Shown: positions 24,705 to 32,769, counted from the stretch's first letter. The stretch is DNA of 46,388 nucleotides from Actinomycetes bacterium (GCA_021787035.1 JAJYMM010000069.1:1-46388), one strand, 5' to 3'. The notes: generated by a model from the sequence alone, not told the origin. Program-made: numbers and translations.

Positions 24705-26151
24705 CGAGGGCGCCCTTCAGGTATTGCGAGAGGCCTTGGCGACCGCCTTCCCGGCCGAAGCCCGACTCCCGGTAACCGCCGAAAGGGCTCGCAGGGTCGA
24801 AGCGGTTGAAGGTGTTGGCCCAGACGACGCCGGCCTTCAACCTCGATGCCACCTGGAGGGCCCGGCTCCCCTTGTCGGTCCAGACGCCAGCGGACAAGCC
24901 GTAGGTGGTGTTGTTTGCCTTTTCGATGGCCTCTTCGGGCGTCCGGAAGGTGAGGACCGACAGGACGGGGCCGAAAATCTCCTCCCGTGCGATCCGCTGC
25001 CCAGGTGCCACGCCCGTGAACACAGTCGGCGGGAACCAATAGCCGCGCTCGGGTATCTGGCAGGCGGGTGACCAGCGCTCAGCTCCTTCAGCCTCGCCCG
25101 CAGCGGCCAGCTCGCGGATCTTTTCTAGCTGCTGAGGGGAGTTGATCGCTCCGATGTCGGTGTTCTTGTCGAGGGGGTCGCCGAGTCGGAGCGTCGCCAG
25201 CCGGCGCTTCAGGGCCTCAACGACACCTTCGGCGACCGGTTCTTGTACGAGGAGCCGTGACCCTGCGCAGCAGACGTGGCCTTGGTTGAAGAAGATCCCG
25301 TTGACGATGCCCTCGACGGCCTGGGAGAGGGGGGCGTCGTCGAACACGATGTTGGCCGCCTTGCCGCCCAGTTCGAGCGTGATGCGCTTGCCCGTGCCGG
25401 CCAGTGCCCCCAGGATGTGCTTGCCGACCTCGGTCGAGCCCGTAAAGGCGACCTTGTCGATGCCGGGGTGGGCAACGAGGGTGGCGCCCGTCCCCCCGTC
25501 ACCTGTGACGATGTTGACGACACCGGGCGGGAGGTCGGCTTGCTCGAATATCTCCGCCAGCACCAGGGCGCTGAGCGGGGTCGTCTCGGCAGGCTTCAGC
25601 ACGCAGGTGTTGCCGGTTGCGAGCGCTGGCGCCAGCTTCCACGCAGCCATAAGCAGGGGGAAGTTCCAGGGGATGACCTGGCCAACCACCCCGATGGGCC
25701 TCGGGTCGGGGCCCAATCCCGCGTAAGCGAGCTTGTCCGCCCAGCCGGCGTGGTAGAAGAAATGTGCGGCCGCGAGAGGCACGTCTACGTCGCGGGACTC
25801 CTTGATGGGCTTGCCGTTGTCGAGGCTTTCCAAGACAGCGAGCTCGCGGCTCCGTTCCTGGATGAGGCGCGCCACGCGGAAGATGTACTTCGCACGCTCT
25901 TTGCCCGGCATCGGCGCCCATGTCTCCTCGTAAGCCCGGCGGGCGGCACGGACTGCCCGGTCGACGTCCTCGGGCCCAGCAGAGCTCACCTCCGCCAAGA
26001 CCTCCTGGGAGGAAGGGCTCTCTGTCTTGAAGTGCCCACCGTCGAGCGGGGAGGCCCACTCTCCGGCTATGAAGAGGCCGTAGGACGGACGGATGTTGAC
26101 GGCAGAGCGCGACTCGGGCGCCGGCGCATAGGCAAAGCGGGAGAAGGCCAT
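24697..26151 (-). CDS. NAD(P)-dependent aldehyde dehydrogenase
   Basis: Oxidises an aldehyde to the acid. Next to deoC the likely substrate is acetaldehyde, by inference. The complete family pattern is visible in 484 aa: YGLFIAGEWASP, VIPWNFPLLMAAWKLAPALA with Asn163, FTGSTEVGKHI, catalytic Glu260 in LELGGKAANIVF, and catalytic Cys294 in NQGHVCCAGSRL, then EEIFGPVLSV. ATG 26151 lies 4 bases after the deoC stop. A longer frame to 26187 would overlap deoC and is rejected. The next gene overlaps by 8 bases. Confidence 0.92.
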   Translation of the reverse strand: MAFSRFAYAPAPESRSAVNIRPSYGLFIAGEWASPLDGGHFKTESPSSQEVLAEVSSAGPEDVDRAVRAARRAYEETWAPMPGKERAKYIFRVARLIQERSRELAVLESLDNGKPIKESRDVDVPLAAAHFFYHAGWADKLAYAGLGPDPRPIGVVGQVIPWNFPLLMAAWKLAPALATGNTCVLKPAETTPLSALVLAEIFEQADLPPGVVNIVTGDGGTGATLVAHPGIDKVAFTGSTEVGKHILGALAGTGKRITLELGGKAANIVFDDAPLSQAVEGIVNGIFFNQGHVCCAGSRLLVQEPVAEGVVEALKRRLATLRLGDPLDKNTDIGAINSPQQLEKIRELAAAGEAEGAERWSPACQIPERGYWFPPTVFTGVAPGQRIAREEIFGPVLSVLTFRTPEEAIEKANNTTYGLSAGVWTDKGSRALQVASRLKAGVVWANTFNRFDPASPFGGYRESGFGREGGRQGLSQYLKGALDG

Positions 26152-26155
26152 GTGC

Positions 26156-27175
26156 TTACTCGATGCTCCAGTCCTCTGAGCCTGCATAGACGCCCGTGCG
26201 CTGCTTGGAACGCTGCATCAACAAGTCGTTCAGGAGCCCGGAGGCGCCGATGCGGAACCGTGACGGATCGAGCCATTCCTCGCCGGCAACTTCGTTTACG
26301 ACCACGAGGTACTTGATCGCGTCCTTCGTCGTACGGATCCCGCCGGCGACCTTCACGCCTACCGCCCGCCCGGTCGCCTCCGTGAAGTCGCGTGCCGCTT
26401 CCAGCATCACCAGCGCGACCGGCAGCGTGGAAGCGGGGCTCACCTTGCCTGTCGAGGTCTTGATGAAGTCCGCGCCTCCGATCATTGCGAGCCAGCTGGC
26501 CCGGCGCACGTTGTCGTAAGTGGACAGCTCGCCGGTCTCCAGGATCACTTTCAGGCACGCTTGGCGGCTCGCCTCCCTTACGGCTTGGACCTCGTCGAGC
26601 ACCTTGGCGTAGTGCCCCGACAGGAACGCTCCCCGGTCGATCACCATGTCCACCTCTTCTGCTCCCGCCGAGACTGCGTCAGCCACGTCGGCGAGCTTCA
26701 CGGCCAGCGAGGCCCGGCCAGATGGGAAGGCGGTCGCTACGGCAGCCGTCTTTACCGGGCTGCCGGCGAGGGCGACCTTGGCCGCGGGCACGAGGTCGGG
26801 GTAGATGCACACCGCCGCGACGGCGGGTACGGAGGGGTCGCTCGGGTCTGGCCGGCGTGCCTTGCCGCAAAGCGACGTCACCTTGGCCGGCGTGTCGGCA
26901 CCCTCCAGGGTCGTCAGGTCCAGCATCGAGATGGCCGTGTCGATCGCCCACAGCTTGGAAGCCGCCTTGATGGAGCGCGTGGCCAAGCTGGCCGCTCGGC
27001 CCTCGGCCCCTACCTGGTCCACCCCTGGGAGGCCGTGGAGGAGCCGGCGCAAGGACGCCTCGGGGCGAGTGAGCTCAAAGAGATCGGCTGGGGCCGGACA
27101 GAGCCCCCCTGCGTGGCCCTCTTCGGTCCGTTCCGCCAGCTCGGCCAGCCCAGCTAGCTTGACGCTCGAGGTCAC
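26156..27175 (-). CDS. deoC: Deoxyribose-phosphate aldolase
   Basis: Cleaves 2-deoxyribose-5-phosphate to glyceraldehyde-3-phosphate and acetaldehyde. The Schiff-base Lys segment GADFIKTSTGK and the second conserved Lys in VGVKVAGGIRT are present, with DMVIDRGAFLSG and LDLTTLEGADTPAKV earlier. GTG 27175 gives 339 aa, in line with the long actinobacterial form that begins with LHGLPGVDQVGAEGRAA. An ATG at 27262 would add 29 atypical residues. First gene of a - strand operon that ends with upp, divergent from rpmJ. It links the phosphorylase and mutase products to central metabolism. Confidence 0.93.
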   Translation of the reverse strand: MTSSVKLAGLAELAERTEEGHAGGLCPAPADLFELTRPEASLRRLLHGLPGVDQVGAEGRAASLATRSIKAASKLWAIDTAISMLDLTTLEGADTPAKVTSLCGKARRPDPSDPSVPAVAAVCIYPDLVPAAKVALAGSPVKTAAVATAFPSGRASLAVKLADVADAVSAGAEEVDMVIDRGAFLSGHYAKVLDEVQAVREASRQACLKVILETGELSTYDNVRRASWLAMIGGADFIKTSTGKVSPASTLPVALVMLEAARDFTEATGRAVGVKVAGGIRTTKDAIKYLVVVNEVAGEEWLDPSRFRIGASGLLNDLLMQRSKQRTGVYAGSEDWSIE

Positions 27176-27377
27176 GGCTGCCAATCTAGGCTCTGCCGAC
27201 AATCTCGGATGGCCAAGGCGCACCCTCGGCCCGCCCGGACCGGTGCCCGGATGCGCTAACATGGCGGTCCGTCCCTGACGGGGCAGGTGTGTGCGCGCTT
27301 ATATGGCCGTGCGTGCCCGTCTCGCCGGCAGAGCCCTGCGACCTTATCGGTGGGACCCGAGAGAGGCCGCGTGAGCC

Positions 27378-27384
27378 GAGGTGA
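27378..27384 (+). promoter_or_regulatory. Ribosome-binding site deciding the rpmJ start
   Basis: GAGGTGA sits 7 bases before the GTG at 27392 and fixes the start of L36. The 216-base divergent region 27176-27391 should also hold the promoters of the alpha operon and of deoC, but no -35/-10 pair is convincing. Confidence 0.6.
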
Positions 27385-27391
27385 AGATCCT

Positions 27392-27505
27392 GTGAAAGTG
27401 CGCCCTAGCGTCAAACCGATCTGCGAGAACTGCAAGGTCATACGCAGGCACGGCCGCGTGCTCGTGATCTGCACCAACCCGCGCCACAAGCAGCGCCAGG
27501 GTTAG
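27392..27505 (+). CDS. rpmJ: 50S ribosomal protein L36 (zinc form)
   Basis: L36 is a 37-residue zinc-ribbon protein of the 50S subunit. The sequence [19 protein letters not shown] and [12 protein letters not shown] contains the ligands of the C+ form (CxxC, then C and H). GTG 27392 with GAGGTGA upstream gives the exact usual length; longer upstream frames are unsupported. It opens the alpha operon here. infA, which usually precedes rpmJ, is not found in the preceding bases. Confidence 0.96.
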   Translation: MKVRPSVKPICENCKVIRRHGRVLVICTNPRHKQRQG

Positions 27506-27517
27506 GAGGTAGCGGTA

Positions 27518-27898
27518 ATGGCCCGTATAGCCGGCGTCGATATCCCGCGCGAGAAGCGTCTTGAGATCTCGCTCACCTACATCTACGGCATTGGCCGGAC
27601 GACCTCCAACAAGGTCTGTAGCTCCACGGGCGTCAACCGCGATACCCGGGTCCGCGACCTGACGGAGGAAGAGGTCGCAAAGCTTCGGAGTTGGATAGAC
27701 GCCAACCTGAAGGTCGAGGGCGACCTCCGCCGTGATGTCTCCCAGGACATCAAGCGGAAGATGGAGATCGGTTCATACCAGGGGCTCCGCCACCGCCGCG
27801 GCTTGCCGGTCAGAGGCCAGCGCACCCACACCAACGCTAGGACCCGCAAGGGACCGAAGAAGACCGTGGCGGGCAAGAAGAAGCTGAGGAAGCACTGA
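27518..27898 (+). CDS. rpsM: 30S ribosomal protein S13
   Basis: S13 contacts the P-site tRNA and bridges to L5. [21 protein letters not shown] and the end [19 protein letters not shown] are diagnostic. 126 aa is normal. ATG 27518 follows GGAGGT with good spacing. It continues the alpha operon after rpmJ. Confidence 0.97.
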   Translation: MARIAGVDIPREKRLEISLTYIYGIGRTTSNKVCSSTGVNRDTRVRDLTEEEVAKLRSWIDANLKVEGDLRRDVSQDIKRKMEIGSYQGLRHRRGLPVRGQRTHTNARTRKGPKKTVAGKKKLRKH

Positions 27899-27922
27899 GG
27901 AAGCCGAGGGGTTACTAGCTAG

Positions 27923-28321
27923 ATGCCCAAGCCCAAACCAGGTGGCCGGCGCCCACGCCGGCGCGAGCGAAAAAACGTTGCCTACGGGGTGGCGCACATA
28001 AAGAGCTCTTTCAATAATACGATCGTGTCGATCAGCGACCAGGAGGGCAACGTGCTCGCCTGGGCGTCCGCCGGCAACGTCGGTTTCAAGGGCTCGCGTA
28101 AGTCGACGCCCTTCGCCGCCCAACTCGCTGCCGAGGCCTGTGCCCGGCGAGCCATGGAGCACGGCGTTCGCAAGGTTGACGTGCTCGTGAAGGGCCCGGG
28201 TTCGGGCCGGGAGACAGCCGTGCGCACGATCATGAACACAGGGATCGAAGTTTCCGGCATAAAGGACGTGACGCCGGTCCCCCATAACGGCTGCCGCCCG
28301 AAGAAGCGGCGGAGGGTATAG
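27923..28321 (+). CDS. rpsK: 30S ribosomal protein S11
   Basis: S11 lines the platform of the 30S subunit near the Shine-Dalgarno helix. Conserved: [35 protein letters not shown] and the end [16 protein letters not shown]. 132 aa is normal. ATG 27923 lies 24 bases after rpsM; rpsD follows 3 bases after its stop. Confidence 0.97.
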   Translation: MPKPKPGGRRPRRRERKNVAYGVAHIKSSFNNTIVSISDQEGNVLAWASAGNVGFKGSRKSTPFAAQLAAEACARRAMEHGVRKVDVLVKGPGSGRETAVRTIMNTGIEVSGIKDVTPVPHNGCRPKKRRRV

Positions 28322-28324
28322 GCG

Positions 28325-28951
28325 ATGGCGCGCTACACAGGCCCCGTTTGCAGGTTGTGCAGGCGGGAAAAGATGAAGCTGTTCCTGAAAGGGCCCAAGT
28401 GCGACACCACCAAGTGCCCGATCGAGCGCCGTCCTTACCCGCCGGGAGCCCATGGGCGCGACCGTGCCAGGCAGGGTTCTGAGTACCTCTCACAGCTGCG
28501 CGAGAAGCAGAAGGCAAAGCGCATTTACGGGGTGCTCGAAAAGCAGTTCCGCAATTACTACGAAGAGGCCAACCGCCAGCGGGGTATAACTGGTGAGAAC
28601 CTGCTGCGGATGCTCGAGCTGCGCCTCGACAACCTCGTGTTCCGGGCCAACTGGGGAGCGAGCAGGTCCCAGGCCCGCCAGCTCGTCCGCCACGGCCACG
28701 TGCTCGTGAACGGCAGGCAGGTCACGATCCCGTCCTACCGTGCGCGCCGCGGCGACGTCGTGTCGCTGAAGGAGCGGTCGCGCACGATGATCGTGGTCCG
28801 CCACAACCTCGACACCCTGGGCCGGTCGATACCCCAGTGGCTCGACGCGGGCCAAGAGGGCTTCGAGGTGACGGTCCGCGACGTGCCCCTGCGGGACCAG
28901 ATCGACATCCCGGTCCGCGAGTCGCTCATTGTCGAGCTCTTCTCGAAGTAA
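28325..28951 (+). CDS. rpsD: 30S ribosomal protein S4 (zinc form)
   Basis: S4 nucleates 30S body assembly and can regulate the alpha operon. The N-terminus MARYTGPVCRLCRREKMK and KCDTTKCPIE gives four Cys (9, 12, 26, 31), the zinc-containing form. The S4 RNA-binding domain appears as LELRLDNLVFRANWGASRSQ followed by RQLVRHGHVLVNG. 208 aa is normal. ATG 28325. Confidence 0.97.
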   Translation: MARYTGPVCRLCRREKMKLFLKGPKCDTTKCPIERRPYPPGAHGRDRARQGSEYLSQLREKQKAKRIYGVLEKQFRNYYEEANRQRGITGENLLRMLELRLDNLVFRANWGASRSQARQLVRHGHVLVNGRQVTIPSYRARRGDVVSLKERSRTMIVVRHNLDTLGRSIPQWLDAGQEGFEVTVRDVPLRDQIDIPVRESLIVELFSK

Positions 28952-28978
28952 ATGCTGCCCTAGGAGGCGACCCAACCT

Positions 28979-29923
28979 ATGTTGATCATCCAACGCCCGA
29001 CAGTCGAGGCCTTGGGAGACGAGGAGAACAACCGCCAGCGTTTCGCCATCGGCCCGCTGGAGCCTGGCTTCGGCCACACCCTTGGCGTGTCGCTTCGGCG
29101 CACGCTGCTGTCGTCGATACCGGGCGCGGCCGTGACGCAGGTCCGCTTCGACGACGCGCTCCACGAGTTCACCACTTTGCCTGGGGTGAAGGAGGACGTC
29201 ACCGACCTCATGTTGAACATGAAGGACCTCGTCCTCCGGGTGGAAAGTGAAGAGCCGGTAACCCTACGCCTGGACTCCCGTGGCCCAGGGGTCGTCACCG
29301 CCGGCGACATCCACACCACCGCGGACGTGGAGGTCCTCAACCCGGAGCTGGTCCTGGCCACGCTCAATGCCAAGGGCCGGCTCGCGTGCGACATCACGGT
29401 GGAGCGGGGCCGAGGGTACGTGACGGCCGAACGCAACAAGCGCTCATCGACGATCGGGGTGATCCCGGTTGACTCGATCTTCTCGCCGATCCGGCTCGTC
29501 TCTTTCTCCGTGGAACCCGCACGCGTCGAGCAGTCGACCAACTACGACCGCCTCGTCGTGGACATAACGACCGACGGCTCGATAACGCCCAAGGACGCGC
29601 TGGCTTCGGCCGGGGGCACGCTGCGCTCGCTTTTCGGTTTGGTCGCCGAAATGAGCGAGGCGCCCCAGGGCCTCGTCCTAGGGGAGGTCTCTGGTACCGG
29701 GACCGGGTCGCCTGACCTGGACCTGCCCATCGAGGAGCTCGACCTGTCCGAGCGGCCGCGCAACTGCTTGAAGCGTGCACAGATAAACACCGTCGGGGAG
29801 CTCGTCTCGAAGACCGAAGACGACCTGCTCGCGATCACCAACTTCGGGCAGAAGTCCTTGGACGAGGTCCTTCAAAAGCTCGATGAGCGGGGTCTGACGC
29901 TCCGCGGGAAGGCAGGGCAGTAG
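28979..29923 (+). CDS. rpoA: DNA-directed RNA polymerase alpha subunit
   Basis: Alpha forms the assembly platform of RNA polymerase. The N-terminal domain (FAIGPLEPGFGHTLGVSLRR, LLSSIPGAAVTQVRFD) and the C-terminal domain with helix-hairpin-helix (SERPRNCLKRAQINTVGELV and TNFGQKSLDEVLQKLDERG) are both present. The C-terminal domain contacts upstream promoter DNA and activators. 314 aa is slightly shorter than E. coli alpha and typical for actinobacteria. ATG 28979 follows AGGAGG. Normal alpha-operon position between rpsD and rplQ. Confidence 0.98.
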   Translation: MLIIQRPTVEALGDEENNRQRFAIGPLEPGFGHTLGVSLRRTLLSSIPGAAVTQVRFDDALHEFTTLPGVKEDVTDLMLNMKDLVLRVESEEPVTLRLDSRGPGVVTAGDIHTTADVEVLNPELVLATLNAKGRLACDITVERGRGYVTAERNKRSSTIGVIPVDSIFSPIRLVSFSVEPARVEQSTNYDRLVVDITTDGSITPKDALASAGGTLRSLFGLVAEMSEAPQGLVLGEVSGTGTGSPDLDLPIEELDLSERPRNCLKRAQINTVGELVSKTEDDLLAITNFGQKSLDEVLQKLDERGLTLRGKAGQ

Positions 29924-29925
29924 AG

Positions 29926-30288
29926 ATGTCCGGTATCCCAGGTAGGCCGAAGAAGGGCCGGCGGTTCGGTGGCGACGCTGCCCACCAGAAGGCGATGATG
30001 GGCAACCTCGTGGCATCGCTCATAGCCGCAGAAGGACTGGTCACGACCGAGGCCAAGGCCAAGGCGCTCCGGCCGGTGTTCGAAAAGTGCGTGACCAAGG
30101 CCAAGAAGGGCGGTGTCGACCACCAGCGCCAGGTGGTCGCCTTCATCAGGGACAAGGACATGGCTCACAAGCTCTTCGCCGAGATCGGGCCTCGTTATAC
30201 CGAACGCAACGGTGGTTATACGAGGATCTTGAAGCTCGGCCCGCGTCACGGGGACAACGCCCCCATGGCGCGCATAGAGCTCGTCTGA
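29926..30288 (+). CDS. rplQ: 50S ribosomal protein L17
   Basis: L17 lies near the exit tunnel. The start PGRPKKGRRFGGDAAHQKAM and the end RNGGYTRILKLGPRHGDNAP are diagnostic. 120 aa is normal for the short bacterial form. ATG 29926, 2 bases after rpoA. It closes the alpha operon; truA follows after 110 bases with a palindrome between. Confidence 0.97.
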   Translation: MSGIPGRPKKGRRFGGDAAHQKAMMGNLVASLIAAEGLVTTEAKAKALRPVFEKCVTKAKKGGVDHQRQVVAFIRDKDMAHKLFAEIGPRYTERNGGYTRILKLGPRHGDNAPMARIELV

Positions 30289-30364
30289 CCTGAGCACACC
30301 ACCACGACAGGCGACTTCTGTCCAGGTCACGGGCTTGGGCTGGCCGCGGCTGAGAGCTGTGGGG

Positions 30365-30380
30365 CCCAGCTGCAGCTGGG
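30365..30380. promoter_or_regulatory. 16-bp perfect palindrome between rplQ and truA
   Basis: CCCAGCTGCAGCTGGG is a perfect palindrome 18 bases before the truA start, followed by GGGGAAG, which could act as a ribosome site. It may be a binding site for a dimeric regulator or an RNA hairpin. No T-run follows. It is not part of any recognised gene. Confidence 0.4.
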
Positions 30381-30398
30381 GGGAAGTCCCTGACGGCA

Positions 30399-31313
30399 GT
30401 GCCAGAGCGGACGCCGGGTGGGCAAGAGCCGATGGGGCAAGAGCCGGGTGCGCCAGCTTGCGCCGGCGCCGAGGACCGCCGTCGCGTGGGCCCTGCCGCT
30501 AGCGGCACTGGCAACGCTGAGCGGGGACGCAGCGGTGAGCAAGAGGCGCTCCGGCGCCGGCTCCGCCTGGTGGTCTCCTACCTCGGCACCGGTTTTCACG
30601 GCTTCGCCCTCCAGCGGGGAGTGCCAACTGTCGCCGGGGTGCTCGGCGAAGCCTTGGAGAAGGTGCTCCGCCACCCAGTCGAGTTGACCTGCGCCGGGCG
30701 CACGGACGCCGGCGTGCATGCGTGGGGGCAGGTGGTGAGCTTCGACGCGGCGATTGGCGCCGACCTCGACCGCTTGGAGCGGTCCCTCAACAAGATGCTC
30801 GCGCCGGCGGTAGCAGTCCGCGAGGTCGCTTGGGCACCCCAAGGGTTCGACGCCAGGTACTCCGCCGTCTCGCGCACTTACCGCTACAGCATCTCGTGCC
30901 GCGCCTGGCCCGACCCGTTCATTGCCGCCACGACTTGGCAGGTCGGGGCGCCCCTCGACCTCCGGGCGATGCAAGCGGCATGTGACGCCCTGCTCGGCGA
31001 GCACGATTTCTCCTCGTTCTGCCACCTTTCGAAGAGGAGCCCGAGGTCGCTCGTGCGCCGCGTCCTGGCCGCGGACTGGTCCGACCTCGGTTGTGACCAG
31101 CTGCGCTTCGAGATCAGGGCCACGTCGTTTTGCCAGCAGATGGTGCGTTCGGTCGTAGGGCTCCTGGTAGAAGTGGGGATGGGCAGGCGCAAGGCGGGGG
31201 AGATGATGGGCGTGATCGCGGCGAAGGACCGTTCTCTGGCCGGCCCCGTGGCGCCGCCCCACGGCCTGTGCCTGTGGGCAGTCGAGTACAACTCCGAGGC
31301 GCGAGGCGACTAG
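30399..31313 (+). CDS. truA: tRNA pseudouridine(38-40) synthase
   Basis: TruA isomerises U38-U40 in the anticodon stem of many tRNAs. The catalytic Asp lies in CAGRTDAGVHAWGQVVSF. The core starts at RLRLVVSYLGTGFHGFALQ and includes FSSFCHLSKRSPRSLVR and SFCQQMVRSVVGLLVEVG. GTG 30399 gives 304 aa, about 50 more than the core needs. The extension contains a GQEPM/GQEPG 15-base repeat, and later starts (ATG 30432, GTG 30486) are possible. Its usual place after rplQ in the alpha operon is kept. Confidence 0.93.
   Translation: MPERTPGGQEPMGQEPGAPACAGAEDRRRVGPAASGTGNAERGRSGEQEALRRRLRLVVSYLGTGFHGFALQRGVPTVAGVLGEALEKVLRHPVELTCAGRTDAGVHAWGQVVSFDAAIGADLDRLERSLNKMLAPAVAVREVAWAPQGFDARYSAVSRTYRYSISCRAWPDPFIAATTWQVGAPLDLRAMQAACDALLGEHDFSSFCHLSKRSPRSLVRRVLAADWSDLGCDQLRFEIRATSFCQQMVRSVVGLLVEVGMGRRKAGEMMGVIAAKDRSLAGPVAPPHGLCLWAVEYNSEARGD
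30420..30449 (+). repeat. Two-copy 15-bp repeat in the truA N-terminal extension
   Basis: GGGCAAGAGCCGATG and GGGCAAGAGCCGGGT, in frame, encode GQEPM and GQEPG. Confidence 0.75.
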
Positions 31314-31360
31314 CCGCCTGCGAGGCGCCGGCGGGCGGCGGGGGGCGGCGGGGGGCCGGC

Positions 31361-31410
31361 GGACGGTGAGAGGCCGGCGGGTGGCGGACGGTGAGAGGCC
31401 GGCGGGCGGC
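31361..31410. repeat. 25-bp tandem repeat in a G-rich spacer after truA
   Basis: Two 25-base copies (31361-31385 and 31386-31410) differ at one base. They lie in the 125-base spacer 31314-31438 between convergent truA and the VUT gene. The spacer is extremely G-rich on the + strand with many GGG runs, so G-quadruplex or strong hairpin structure is plausible. Otherwise the spacer holds nothing recognisable. Confidence 0.8.
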
Positions 31411-31438
31411 GGGGGGCCGGCGGGCGGGCGGCGGGCGG

Positions 31439-32083
31439 TCACCCTGTGGTCGTCTTGGTCTTGAACGGCCCGCTCCGGCGCAAGAAGCCCGCGGCCAGGC
31501 CACCCGCGAGGACCAGCCACGCCTTCCCTACGAGTTGGCCTGGTAAGGCGAGCGACAGGGGGATGCCGGCGAGGGTGAGGAACACGGTGGAGTCCACCAC
31601 GTCGCTAACGAGCCCCGAACCGATCACTGCAAGGGGGAAGTGCTTGGCTTGGAGCGGCGTGTAAACCAAGAAGTCGCAGGTTTCCGAGAGCAAGAACGTC
31701 CCCCCGGAGGCAAGAGCCAGGGAAGCGCTCGACACCCCCCAGGACACGAGGGCGCCGAGCAGGATCGCTGCGATCCCCACCCTGATGCCGGCCAAACGCT
31801 GCAGGACGTCGCGCGCCACGAAGGTGAGGCCAGCTAGGTAGACGCCGGACGGCGCTTCGAGCCCGAAGAAAACGGGCAGCTCATGAGCGCCCGGAACGGG
31901 TCGGCCAACGTGGGCGATCATCCAGTTCGAGCCGGCGATGCAACCCACGTATACGGCGAAGGCCAACGCTGGCAGCACCCAGCGTTGGTGCTTGCTGGGC
32001 CTCTCCTCCTTACTGGCCCTCTCCTTCCCGGTACCGCCGCCGGCGGAGGCCTGAACGGCCGACTGGTTCAGCGAGGCGCTCAA
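31439..32083 (-). CDS. VUT-family transporter (probable queuosine precursor uptake)
   Basis: A multi-pass membrane protein of the VUT (YhhQ/YPF) family, whose E. coli member imports queuosine precursors. Hydrophobic segments begin at LPALAFAVYVGCIAGSNWM and include VYLAGLTFVARDVLQRL, the characteristic SWGVSSASLALASGGTFLLS and SGLVSDVVDSTVFLTLAG. TTG 32083 is chosen because it overlaps the queF stop by two bases (TTGA) and gives 214 aa; an ATG at 32197 would sit well inside queF. The substrate is inferred from the queF neighbour. The C-terminus is short and basic. Confidence 0.82.
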   Translation of the reverse strand: MSASLNQSAVQASAGGGTGKERASKEERPSKHQRWVLPALAFAVYVGCIAGSNWMIAHVGRPVPGAHELPVFFGLEAPSGVYLAGLTFVARDVLQRLAGIRVGIAAILLGALVSWGVSSASLALASGGTFLLSETCDFLVYTPLQAKHFPLAVIGSGLVSDVVDSTVFLTLAGIPLSLALPGQLVGKAWLVLAGGLAAGFLRRSGPFKTKTTTG

Positions 32084-32637
32084 TGGCCCAGTTGAGTGGG
32101 GGCTGAGCGGTCGAACCCGGCCGAGGACGAGTAAGCGCCAGGGAGCCCACGGTTGGTGGGTTCGGGGCCAGCCTGCCCGAGCAAGCCGAGCAGGCAAAGG
32201 CAGCGGCGCTCGTCGTCGGCTGTCAGGTCCGTCGCCCTGCGCACCGCCACTGGCCTGATTGCGATTCCGCCCCGGGGGTTGAAGTCGCCGTGGACGACGA
32301 GGTAGCGAGGGTCAAGCCTCGTCGCGAGGTCGCTGGCGACCCTGTTCACGCAGTCCTCGTGGAAGGCGCCGTGGTTCCGGTACCTCATGAGGTAGAGCTT
32401 CAGGCTCTTTGACTCGACGCAAAGCTGATCGGGGACGTACTGGACGCGCAGGCGGCCAAAGTCGGGCTGGCCCGTCACAGGACAGAGGCTGGTGAACTCA
32501 TAGCAGTCGAGCGAGACTGCCCAATCCTTTCCTGCTTGCGGGTTGGCGAAGGTCTCAAGGACGCCCATGTCGGGCTCGTCATAGCGCGCTTCAGCCTTCC
32601 TCCCGAGCGCGTCGAAGGCCGGTGTCTCGCTCACCAC
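32080..32637 (-). CDS. queF: preQ0 reductase (NADPH-dependent 7-cyano-7-deazaguanine reductase)
   Basis: QueF reduces preQ0 to preQ1 on the queuosine route. The short unimodular form is seen: the catalytic Cys in TSLCPVTGQPDFG and the hallmark ESKSLKLYLMRYRNHGAFHE followed by DC. The core ends near residue 130; about 45 C-terminal residues are atypical (Arg, Gly, Ser, Pro rich). Two GTG codons, 32637 and 32634, are both possible starts. Co-transcribed with the overlapping VUT gene, so uptake and reduction of preQ0 form a small module. queC, queD and queE are not in the window. Confidence 0.92.
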   Translation of the reverse strand: MVSETPAFDALGRKAEARYDEPDMGVLETFANPQAGKDWAVSLDCYEFTSLCPVTGQPDFGRLRVQYVPDQLCVESKSLKLYLMRYRNHGAFHEDCVNRVASDLATRLDPRYLVVHGDFNPRGGIAIRPVAVRRATDLTADDERRCLCLLGLLGQAGPEPTNRGLPGAYSSSAGFDRSAPTQLGH

Positions 32638-32769
32638 CCAAAGCTACCTAGCTCGTCGAGCCCCGGGGCCCAAAGCTCTCTCGGTGATCCCGTGAGCCGA
32701 GGGCCATAGCGGCGAGCCCCGTCGGCCACCCCACGACGGCGCAGCGTAGGCGGGCCTAAGGCGGCCCGA

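Noticed and set aside
27176..27262. Longer deoC from ATG 27262
   Set aside because: Adds 29 residues unlike the family; GTG 27175 gives the usual length, though no strong ribosome site decides it.
30327..31520. 397-residue - strand frame opposite truA
   Set aside because: truA is clear on the + strand; the antisense frame is low complexity and crosses the G-rich spacer.
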